From positions 15,780,651 to 15,844,650 of the forward strand of contig JACMZG010001870.1 of the NCBI GenBank assembly GCA_018340805.1: a stretch of 64,000 bases of DNA, in the 5' to 3' direction. This document shows, piece after piece, positions 1 through 9,562 of this stretch (its first letter is position 1; each line of letters opens with the position of its first letter). This DNA is from Microvelia longipes. Its lineage: Eukaryota; Arthropoda; Insecta; Hemiptera; Veliidae. The position numbers were made by a program, and so were the translations under genes. The notes beneath the pieces were generated by a model. It was not told the DNA's origin. It was given only the letters and a program-made list of their open reading frames with translations, and made no database searches.

Positions 1-672
1 CTTAAAATTTCTTGCGCGGTGGTCCGCATGTCGGGCGAATTCCTTTGATGCGTGTTTCCGTGCTTTTTATATAAGTTTACAACTACTAAATAAATAATTC
101 CGGCGCGGTGGTCCGCTGTCGGGCGAATTTCATTTAGAATACGTTTTTCCGTGCTAAACAACCATTTTCTTGCTTATGCAAGTACCATGCCCATTGCGTG
201 GTTCTAGAACCTAAGCAGTTACTCAATTGTCAAGCACTGCTCGTAACTCATTTTGTCTGTATTTTCCAAAGGAAATGCGCATAACTATCCGTTGGTTGCA
301 CAAAACTATGCCTCTAAAATTAGAAGTACGCTCTATTATTTGCACTAGTTTTAAAGCTTAGTTACTTATCTTTAAGCTTAGTCAGTATATTTAAAGGTTT
401 TAGCGCATTTCCTTTGGAAAAATACAGACAAAATGAGTTACGAGCAGTGCTTGACATTGAGTAACTGCTTAGGTTCTAGAACCACGCAATGGGCATGGTT
501 CTTGCATAAGCAAGAAAATGGTTGTTTAGCACGGAAAAACGTATTCTAAATGAAATTCGCCCGACAGCGGACCACCGCGCCGGAATTATTTATTTAGTAG
601 TTGTAAACTTATATAAAAAGCACGGAAACACGCATCAAAGGAAATTCGCCCGACATGCGGACCACCGCGCCA
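1..672. repeat. Long fold-back element, copy A (left end cut by window)
   Basis: Two inverted arms, about 12-280 and 403-672, surround a loop of about 120 bp. The arms carry the GC-rich block GCGCGGTGGTCCGC / GCGGACCACCGCGC, which stands out from the AT-rich surroundings. Each arm also repeats that block internally (about 14-34 and 102-122 on the left, mirrored on the right). No protein is encoded, so this is a non-autonomous fold-back or MITE-like element. A fuller copy lies at 2979-3974 and a half-copy at 50525-50705. The family name is unknown to me. Confidence 0.8.
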
Positions 673-739
673 GAATTATTTCCTAGTTGTAAACTTATAT
701 TAGGTAAATAGGTAAAAAAACGATAAAAAATGATCGACC

Positions 740-830
740 CTTCCAGGATGTGAACCCAGGTACCCTGAGTTTGAGTGGTTGTATTGACTCCGGACCACTG
801 GCATTCATCTCAGAGGCCCAAAAAACATTG
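740..830 (-). repeat. tRNA-like (SINE-head-like) segment
   Basis: Read on the minus strand, the segment has a D-arm-like GCCAGTGGTCCGGAGTC followed about 35 bases later by a B-box-like GGTTCACATCC. That is the order and rough spacing of an RNA polymerase III promoter in a tRNA. The cloverleaf does not close, so it is not a functional tRNA gene. The same segment recurs at about 4020-4110. Confidence 0.4.
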
Positions 831-1216
831 AAAACGACACCCTACTCGAAATTTAATTTTCAACGACCGTAATGTTGGTTTTCTATATTTTTTGTGGTTT
901 TTTCGACTTTTTGGTAACTTAAAGTGGTCGTATCGTCTTCGGACCGGTTTCATTCGATTCAGCGCCCAAAATTACATAGAAAACGACACCCTACTCGAAA
1001 TTTATTTTTTATCGACCTAAATTTTGGTTTTTGGTAATTTACAATGGTTTTTTTCGATTTTTAGGTCACTTAGAGTGGTCGTATCGACTTCGGACCGGTT
1101 TTCATTCGATTCAGCGTCTCAAAAAACATAAATATCGACCTTTTCGCGGCAAAAAATATTAACCCTGAATTTTGCCGATTTTTTGAAAATTTCGCTGACT
1201 CAGCAAACCGGGTTAA

Positions 1217-1224
1217 TGACGTCA
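1217..1224. promoter_or_regulatory. CRE-type palindrome TGACGTCA in repeat (copy A)
   Basis: A perfect 8-bp palindrome matching the CREB/ATF consensus, preceded by GGGTTAA. It sits at the same place in copy B (4501-4508). Conservation across repeats is visible; binding by any factor is inference. Confidence 0.4.
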
Positions 1225-1344
1225 CAAAAACCTGGTTTTCAATAGGGTTCGTGTCCTCCCGAAGGTTGATTTTTGTACCAAGTTTGGTTAAAAAATATTA
1301 ATCCGTTCGAAAGATAGAGTGTTTACAGAAAGTGTCTAAAAATA

Positions 1345-1483
<139 letters not shown>

Positions 1484-1605
1484 TCGCGAATCGTATTTTT
1501 TCGTCATTAGGGACCTCTGAAACGGATTTGTGTCGTGATCCGAGGTTCGAATTCCGCCATGACGCCTATCCCATTAGGCGAATTTTCAAAGGAAATTCGC
1601 TAAAA

Positions 1606-2185
1606 GGTGTAAATAAACTTATCACTTGAACCATGATTCGAATACGGGTCTCTAGCACAAATAGTTTCGGACCAGTTTCATTCGACTAACACCCCAAAAG
1701 TATAGAAAATGATACCCCCTCAAGTGTTCCGTAATTCCGTCGCGAAATTATTCCAGTTATTGTGAAGGATTAGGGAAGTGATACATACCACAGACAGACA
1801 GAGAATGAATTTATTTAACAATTATTAATTAATAATACAGAGTAGTGGGAGTGGAGGAGCTATTAATGTAAGCTTAGTAAGAGTTTAGTTAATACATGAC
1901 AGTTATCTACTAAATATACATAAAAAAAGATACCATGATTTAGTTCATGGTAACAATACTTGAAATGTTTTATAATTTCAGACCAGTATAAATCGATTTA
2001 AAAAAAAATAAATAAAAATAATTTTTTTTCTAGCAAAAAATATATATCTTGGTAGTAAAGGTTACTTTTAAGTTTTTGCTGACTTAGCAAACTAAGTAAA
2101 TCATTCATTTAAAAAACGTTGTTGTGGTTCAATATAAAAATGTATATTAGTAGGAATCTTTGTAATGTCTTTGATGTGTTAATAA
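1606..2185. other. AT-rich spacer
   Basis: No gene or long repeat found. About 1640-1760 is a weak echo of the CGACACCCTACTCGAAATTT subrepeats (GATACCCCCTCAAGTG, GGACCAGTTTCATTCGA), so the edge of the composite may continue here in decayed form. Confidence 0.5.
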
Positions 2186-2354
2186 TACGAAACACGACTA
2201 AAATCAGTTGACAGCATGGAAAAACAGTGTTAAGGAACCAATAAGGTTGGCCTGATTTAAAATTGAGGGCGTGGTTTAACATCCAGGACTTACCTCATTG
2301 GCTCCCTCGCATTATTTTCCCGCGTTGTCCACTGATTTTACCCGTGTGTCTTAC
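2186..2354. mobile_element. 169-bp palindromic MITE, family C copy 1
   Basis: A short element that is nearly one hairpin: each arm is about 75 bp and contains AATCAGTTGACAG and CCAATAAGGTT (mirrored as CTCATTGG and CCACTGATTTTA). A second copy at 46508-46676 has the same length. It encodes no transposase, so any movement would need an enzyme encoded elsewhere. The superfamily is not determinable. Confidence 0.75.
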
Positions 2355-2978
2355 TATACCAAATTTGACAAATCAACGCAAACTAATAGTAACAATTCAC
2401 GAATTCTTCCTTGAAAGCTTGAAATTAGCATTTAAAATATCTATAATACAGTGAGGGTCTACTGACTTATTTTTAACTTCACTATTTTATAGATCAGACA
2501 ATAAAATTGAGTTTAACTAATAAAAGTCCAGTACTACATTTAAATACATTTTCATTTTAATTTAACAGTAAAATAATAAAAACTCTTTTTTATAAAGCAG
2601 AGAAAAATAAATGAGACTTCTTTGTCTGAGTTTAAGTTAAAAGAAAAGCAATTTTGAATAGTTACTTTAATTTTTACTAAATTAAATTTGTCTTGTTTAA
2701 CTGAAATTTAAACACAAATTTAATGAAAACAGTCATTAAATTTGTCTTTATTACAAGAGAATGGTTAAGAAAAGAAGTAAACAATTAAGAAAACAAAAGT
2801 GGAATACCTTTGTATATAACTAATAAACGAATGCAACAAAAATACTAAACTTGTAAACCTTCTTGCACTTAGAACAAAAGTGTCATCTAAGAGAAACTAT
2901 TTTTTGAGTACTTCTTGTTGTAAATAGTAAAGTTTGTGCCGCCGATTTATAAATATTTGAATTTGACACGAACATTTA
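2355..2978. other. AT-rich spacer
   Basis: Only AT-rich sequence of low complexity. The 63-codon frame beginning in the preceding MITE continues into it and is treated as chance. Confidence 0.6.
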
Positions 2979-3974
2979 AAATAATTCTGGCGCGGTGGTC
3001 CGCATGTCGGGCGAATTTCCTTTGGATGCGAAAACTCAAACCCAGAGTACCTGGGTTCAAATCCTAGTAAGGACAATAATTTTTTATCGTTTTTTACCTA
3101 ATTAAGTTTACAACTAGAAAATATTCTTGGCGCGGTGGTCCGCATGTCGGGCGAATTTCCTTTGGATGCGTGTTTCCGTGCTTTTACATTATATATAAGT
3201 TTACAACTACTAAATAAATAATTCCGGCGCGGTGGTCCGCTGTCGGGCGAATTTCATTTCCAATGCGAGTTTCCCTGCTAAACAACCCTTTTCTTGCTTA
3301 TGCAAGAACCATGCCCATTGCGTGGTTCCGGTTCATGCTTTAGAACCTAAGCAGTTACTCAATTGTCAAGCACTGCTCGTAACTCATTTTGTCTGTATTT
3401 TCCAAAGGAAATGCGCATAATTATCCTGTTGGTTGTACAAAACTATGCCTCTAAAATTAGAAGTACGCATTATTATTTGCACTAGTTTAAAGCTTAGTTA
3501 CTTATCTTTAAGCTTAGTCAGTTATCTTTAAAGGTTTTAGCGCATTTTCCTTTGGAAAATACAGACAAAATGAGTTACGAGCAGTGCTTGACAATTGAGT
3601 AACTGCTTAGGTTCTAAAGCATGAACCGGAACCACGCAATGGCATGTTCTTGCATAAGCAAGAAAAGGGTTGTTTAGCACGGAAACACGCATTGGAAATG
3701 AAATTCGCCCGACAGCGGACCACCGCGCTGGAATTATTTATTTAGTAGTTGTAAACTTATATAATGTAAAAAGCACGGAAACACGCATCCAAAGGAAATT
3801 CGCCCGACATGCGGACCACCGCGCCAGAAATTTTCTTATTGTTAACTTTATATTAGGTAAAAAAACGATAAAAAATTATTGTCCCTACTAGATTTGAACC
3901 CAGGTACTCTGGGTTTGAGTTTCGCATCCAAAGGAAATTCGCCCGACATGCGGACCACCGCGCCAGAATTATTT
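2979..3974. repeat. Long fold-back element, copy B (complete)
   Basis: Inverted arms at about 2979-3416 and 3540-3974 (about 435 bp each) surround a 120-bp loop. Each arm has an outer unit of about 140 bp, with the GC block CGCGGTGGTCCGC and a tRNA-like GGGTTCAAATCC, then an inner unit as in copy A. Single-stranded DNA or RNA from this locus could form a very long hairpin. No open frame over 75 codons occurs in it. It resembles FB-type fold-back elements in architecture only; relationship to them is not claimed. Confidence 0.85.
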
Positions 3975-4626
3975 CTAGTTGTAAACTTATATTAAGTAAA
4001 AAAAAGATAAAAAATTATCGACCCTTCCAGGATGTGAACCCAGGTACCCAGCGTTTGAGTGGTCGTATTTACTCCGGACCACTGGCATTCAACTCAGAGG
4101 CCCAAAAAACATTAAAAACGACACCCTACTCGAAATTTAATTTTTAACGACCGTAATTTTGGTTTTTTATAATTTTTTGTGGTTTTTTCGACTTTTTGGT
4201 TACTTAAAGTGGTCGTATCGACTTCGGACCGGTTTCATTTCGATTCAGCACCCAAATTACATAGAAAACGACACCCTACTCGGAATTTATTTTTTATCGA
4301 CCTAAATTTTGGTTTTCGGTAATTTACAATGGTTTTTTCGATTTTTAGGTCACTTAGAGTAGTCGTATCGACTTCGAACCGGTTTCATTCGATTCAGCGT
4401 CTCAAAAAACATAAATATTGACCTTTTTCGCGGCAAAAAATATTAACCCTGAGTTTTGCCGATTTTTTGAAAATTTCGCTGACTCAGCAAACCGGGTTAA
4501 TGACGTCACCAAAACCTGGTTTTCAATAGGGTTCGTGTCCTCCCCAAGGTTGATTTTTGTACCAAGTTTGGTTAAAAAATATTAATCCGTTCGAAAGATA
4601 GAGTGTTTACAAGAAAGTGTCTAGAA

Positions 4627-4674
<48 letters not shown>

Positions 4675-4940
4675 ATATATATATTATATATATATATATA
4701 TATAATATAATATATATTATAACATATATAATATATATATATTATAATATATATACATAATATATATATATATTATATATATATATATATAATATATAAT
4801 ATTATATATATATAAGTCTCGCGAAACTCATTTTTTCGTCATTAGGGACCTCTGAAACGGATTTGTGTCGTGGTCCGAGGTTCGAATTCCGCCATGACGC
4901 CTATCCCATTAGGCGAATTTCCAAAGGAAATTCGCTAAAA
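3975..4940 (+). repeat. Composite repeat body, copy B
   Basis: Near-identical in order to 691-1605: tRNA-like segment (about 4020-4110, minus), CGACACCCTACTC subrepeats, GGGTTAATGACGTCA at 4494-4508, TA tract, then the tail. Finding the same junctions with the fold-back arm in both copies shows that fold-back plus body is one compound unit, not two independent insertions. Confidence 0.75.
4631..4814. repeat. (TA)n microsatellite, interrupted
   Basis: About 184 bp of TA with many AATATA/TTATAT phase changes, at the fixed position inside composite copy B. Confidence 0.95.
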
Positions 4941-5015
4941 TGGCAATAGGGTGTGTTGCAAAATAAAACAAAAATTACTAATAAACCTAAATATAACCAA
5001 CAACAGATCCTAAAC

Positions 5016-5588
5016 TTAGAATAATACTATATATAGAAGGAGCAAAGGACCGTAAAGATAATATAATTCCACTGATAACACGAAAGCCGGTTGACTGTTG
5101 CAACTAAGTAAAGCATTACTTATTCGTCAAGTTGGCAGCAGCCAACCTGACAACAAATCATTATTTTAAATATTAGTCATAAATATCTATTAATGAAGAA
5201 AGTTCGTAAAGAACAAATATAATAACTTAAAACACCTGCTGAGTATTTAATAAAACTGGTCTTAGATGGCAAAAGGGTAGCGGAACACAAAAAGCTACAT
5301 TTAGTTGACGAGGACTACTTTTTATATATAATTTTAATAAATATGTTAAACTACAATTTAAAATGCTTTAAATATTGTAATGCACCGATATTTATATTAG
5401 TATTTTATGAATAATCAATCATTAATTAATAATAGAACATAATAATTCAGCAAACGGAAGTATTCCCAACTTTTTTTTTAGAAAATTGTATATTGTTAGG
5501 GTGGCAGCATTACTTAGGTGCAGCAGCGAACCGCCTTTCGTGTATCAGTATATCAGTAGTGCTCCTTCTATATATAGTATTATTCTAA
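5016..5588. mobile_element. 573-bp MITE with perfect 29-bp TIRs
   Basis: The termini 5016-5044 and 5560-5588 are perfect inverted repeats of 29 bp, centred on ACTATATATAGAAGGAGCA. Imperfect complementarity continues inward (ACACGAAAGCCGGTTG against the mirrored AACCGCCTTTCGTGT). The interior is AT-rich and non-coding. This is the signature of a non-autonomous DNA transposon. No clear target duplication is seen and no superfamily is assigned. Confidence 0.8.
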
Positions 5589-5611
5589 GATTCTAAAGAA
5601 CCAGGTAAAAG

Positions 5612-5918
5612 CATAGAGATATATACTGGAGGGGGCAAAGCCTATCTCAATACATTAAGATGCCTCAGGGGCTCAGTGTAACCTCATTGAAACCTCTTCC
5701 AAGAGTGAGTTCATTGTTCCTCTTCCAATAAATTCATTGTTTTCGGCATCCCGCACATTGTTTGTGTTTTGATTTGTATTTTAAACGTTCTATTATATAA
5801 GTTACTGTAATTTTGTTCTGTGTTCATTTGATTATATTAATAGTCCAAGGTAGTCAGGTTATTTATTCGATGTTTCAAAATTCAACTAATAAGGCCTCTC
5901 TAGTAATACATCTCTATG
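5612..5918 (+). mobile_element. MITE family B, copy 1 (tandem pair)
   Basis: It starts CATAGAGATATATACTGGAG and ends with the mirrored TACATCTCTATG, giving terminal inverted repeats of roughly 25 bp. The interior shares GGCTC-TGTAACCTCATTGAAACC-type sequence with the copies at 5921-6242 and 25913-26230. About 307 bp, non-coding, dependent on a transposase in trans. Confidence 0.8.
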
Positions 5919-5920
5919 GG

Positions 5921-6242
5921 CATAGAGATATATACTAGAGGGGGCATAGCCTATCTTAATACATTGAGAGGCCTGAAACATTTTTAGTGGGGCTCTCAAG
6001 GGCTCTGTGTAACCTCGTTGAAACCTCCTCCAAGAGGGAGTTAAGGTAATAATTAATCAATTGTTTTCGGCTTACCGCAGATTGTTTGTGTTGTGATTTG
6101 TATTTTAAACATTCTACTATATAATTTACTGTTTTTTTTTGTTCTGTTTATTTGATGAAAATTATAATCAAATGTGGCCAGGTTACTTTTTCGATGTTTC
6201 AAAATTCAACCAATAGGGCCCCTCTAGTGATATATCTCTATG
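5921..6242 (+). mobile_element. MITE family B, copy 2 (tandem pair)
   Basis: Second copy, head to tail with the first and separated by only GG. The TIRs are clearest here: CATAGAGATATATACTAGAG at the start and the mirror of CATAGAGATATATCACTAGA at the end. The pair is bracketed by GGTAAAAG (5604-5611 and 6249-6256), which could be an 8-bp target duplication around the dimer or a coincidence. Confidence 0.8.
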
Positions 6243-7157
6243 TCTATGGGTAAAAGAGGTAAATGGAAAATAATTACATGAAAATAAATTGTAAATAACA
6301 ATCATTTTGTTGTTTAGTTACTCGATTATAAAAATTTCAAAAATACGGATATTGTTTATTCAAAAATTTATTTAAAGTTAGTACTGTTAAAATATCTATC
6401 TTTATTTCTATAAATGCTAATAAACCGAACCTTTTATAATTTTAATTAAAATGGTTACTAAAATTGAAAATTATTCAAATGGACCCAAAGTAAGGCTTGA
6501 AAACTTATAAAATCCTTAAATCCTCTTTCATAGAACTTGTCAACTCTCTGGACACTTGATAAAATACAGTTCAGAAAGCGCTTTTTAAATATGACAAGTT
6601 TTAGTTAGCAGAAACTTTCTAGAAACATTTTGCTGTCTTTATAAAACTTTTAACTAGTAGTTTGTGAAAACATTTTCATAATAATCTGCTTTTATTTTAA
6701 TAAAACAGAATCTGGTATTTGACAAGTTAAAATATTAAGTTTTAGAGGACGTTTTGAGTTAAGAATTTCAATTTAACAACAAGAAAGATTTGTTTATTTA
6801 GGAATGAAAACTGCATGAGAACGATCCATAATATGAGAGAAAGCCAAAATATTGAAAGTCAAAGTGTACGACGGAAAGTAGTTACCACTTTCTAATAATG
6901 TCACATTAAAGGTATGACAAAAAGTTTGGCAACCTTGTCCTCAATGTTGAACTGTACGTCGAGAAGTTGTCATAAGCATGCCCGACAGGTGACGATTAAA
7001 ATCATCATCAAATTGCGACAAAAAGTTATAACTCTGTTATAATGAGATAGTTGCTCTAATCATAAATTTATGGTAAATATAATTTATAATACTTATTTAT
7101 ATTAATTTGCATGTTTTTTGTACTTTATAAATAAACGTATTTATTATTAAAAAACAA
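6243..7157. other. AT-rich spacer
   Basis: No gene, tandem array or recognisable repeat found. Confidence 0.6.
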
Positions 7158-7688
7158 GAGGCCTTCGGCCTTTTTGCCGCTCCATAGCCTCGGCGATTCG
7201 GCGTCAGAGCTAAGGGCCGCTTCGCGGCCTCTGCGCTCCCTGTGGCCACATGGTCATAATGTCATACTACTGGTTTACATAAATGGCATACTACTACGAT
7301 AAAAGCAAATTTTCAAATATCAAAAAGAGAAAAAACTTGATTTGTTTACATGTCAATTAAGACATAATGTTTTGTTTACACATCTATATGTCAATCAATA
7401 AAACCGGCATTAATAGTAATAATACAATGAAACTTTGTATGCTTCTGAAACATTTCAGCCAAATCTAAACATTATATGAAGCTTTGTGATTTTTTCAAAT
7501 GTTTATGGGTTCATTTTTTTGGGGGTTAATGACGCGACACTTCATAAACAATAGGATTCGGGGAAATATCAAGGTTGATTTGTGTATCAAGTTTCATTTC
7601 AATCCAAGAAAGCGCTCGACAGTAATCGTGTCCCATAGAAGTCTAAGACACAAATCTCATCATACATACATACATACATACATATATA

Positions 7689-7755
<67 letters not shown>

Positions 7756-7812
7756 TCCATTTCTATTACCCCAATCTCATAAGCTAATTTTTTCTTTGAA
7801 AATTCACTAAAA
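7158..7812 (+). repeat. GC-hairpin / CRE superfamily member with TA tract
   Basis: The head (7158-7250) is GC-rich with AGGCCTTCGGCCT and GGGCCGCTTCGCGGCC, hairpins with a TTC loop. The middle includes AATACAATGAAACTTTGTATGC and GGGTTAATGACGCGACAC, where the CRE palindrome of relatives has decayed. An (ACAT)n/(TA)n tract follows at 7662-7755, and the tail ends TCATAAGCTAATTTTTTC...TTCACTAAAA. It aligns part by part with 22481-23048. Non-coding; a 103-codon frame through the TA tract is an artefact. Confidence 0.7.
7662..7755. repeat. (ACAT)n then (TA)n microsatellite
   Basis: About five ACAT units run into about 70 bp of TA with two phase breaks. Confidence 0.9.
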
Positions 7813-8510
7813 ACCTTCATAAATTCAGTAAAAACGGTTCCGTATTTCTAAATGCATCCAAACGGTGAAACCCAAAATAGAGTACCATCAAATAAATCTT
7901 ACGGAAGACAATAAATTTAGATCGATGACTTGACTATAATCAAACCGGATAAACTTTTCTCATCCATTCCAGTTTTTATAATCTATCACAAAACTTTCTC
8001 TTTAAAATAACAAATAGAAAATCCAGGTGTTATTTTTTAGAAAAAAAATCAAGAATTTTTCTATTTTATTAATGAATGTTCCTCTCTTTCAAAGCGGGCA
8101 CCATGATTTATTAGACTTAAATAATAAATAACTCCAAAAGAAAAAATAAATCTCAATAAAATTAATAAAAATTCTTTCGTATTATCACTGGAGAAGGAAC
8201 TTCGATAAATCTAGGGATAAAAATTGAAAAATAACTCTGAGTTAAAAATACTTGCACAGTGACAGAGTTTGAAAAAATAAGAGAGCGAAGTCTCAAGTCA
8301 GACGAATTTTATTAAGGAAAATACATATTCATATATTTATCAAAAACACATTACTATAATTGGGTTTATAAGTCATTCCCATAGGTCTCGAAATTTAATT
8401 TTCCAAGATGGTCTAAAATAAACGAGAGCAGTTATTTTTGTCCTCTTTGTGCATTGTGCATTAATTAACTCCTTAAGCATTTATTTAATTAGTGCATACA
8501 CATTTGTTTT
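7813..8510. other. AT-rich spacer
   Basis: No feature recognised. Confidence 0.6.
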
Positions 8511-8601
8511 AAGCAATCGAAGAATCAGCTACCGTCGATACTTGCTGTTCAAGTAAGTATCAAACAGCAAATATCGACAGTAGCTGATTCTTCGATTGCT
8601 T
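8511..8601. repeat. 39-bp inverted repeat (hairpin)
   Basis: Arms 8511-8549 and 8563-8601 are complementary over 39 bp with two mismatches, with a 13-base spacer. The arm contains GAAGAATCAGCTAC. A related sequence without its partner arm occurs at about 54527-54556 (AAGAATCAACTACTGCCGA), so this is probably the folded end of a dispersed element. It could also be a hairpin RNA precursor; nothing shows transcription. Confidence 0.8.
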
Positions 8602-9002
8602 CTTCAACTTGCGGATAATACAACCTTTTTAATCTTTTTTAAGCATTAATACTAAGTTCGAAGCACTTTCAAATTTATATGAAATGCATTTTTAAATATA
8701 AATTAGGAGAAATAATTTTTTAGTAGGTGCGGCGGAAATTATTGAATTTCTACAAAAAGGAATTCGCAACTGGGACAAAAAAGGGCAGAATTAATGGGAA
8801 TTTTTCCTTTAACAACAAAAGCTTTTTACAAAATCCAACAGGAAAACGTCCAAAATATCACAACTCTTTTTTTTCATTTTACATCTTTTAGGATGGAAAA
8901 GTGTTAATTAATAAAGTAACAAGCGTGGAAAATAGATAAAGCTATTTTAAATATAAAACAGAGATTAGACGATAAACTAATAATAGTATAAAAAGTATCA
9001 TG
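8602..9002. other. AT-rich spacer
   Basis: No feature recognised. Confidence 0.5.
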
Positions 9003-9562
9003 TAAAACTAGCTCCTGTTCAAGGCAAAACTAACATCAGTCCAAGGCCAAACTAGCATCAGTGCAGGGAGAAACCTAGCCTCTGATTAGGCCAAACTAGT
9101 ATCCGTTCAAGGCAAAACTAGCATCTGTTCAAGGCATCACGTTTTCATGTTAAAAGGAAAACGACCAAAACATATTAAATATATTTTCATTATACATCTT
9201 TTAGAATAAAGGGCGAAACTAGCATGTGTTCAGGGTAAAAACTAGCATATGTTAGCAAGGCAAAACAGTATACTTTCGTATACTGTTTTACAAAAAACGT
9301 ACCAAGAACCACAAACCTTTTTTTATTTTTCAACAAAAAGCGTTAATTAATAAATAAATAACCGTGAAAAGAAGAGGTATAGGTACAATAGAAATTTAAA
9401 TGTGTACAGCACAGACTACAGAATTAATACAGCAATAATACTAAAATATGTTTCAGGAGGCAAATCTAGTATCTCTTCAGGGAAAAACTAGCATCTTTTC
9501 AAGGCGAAACTAGATTCAATTTAAGGCAAAACTTGCATCCATTCAAGGCAAAGCCAGCATCT
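9003..9562 (+). repeat. Interrupted 22-bp minisatellite
   Basis: Three blocks (about 9003-9135, 9205-9275, 9460-9562) of a degenerate 22-bp unit built on TTCAAGGCAAAACTAGCATC are separated by AT-rich filler. A once longer array seems to have decayed or been split. Confidence 0.75.
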
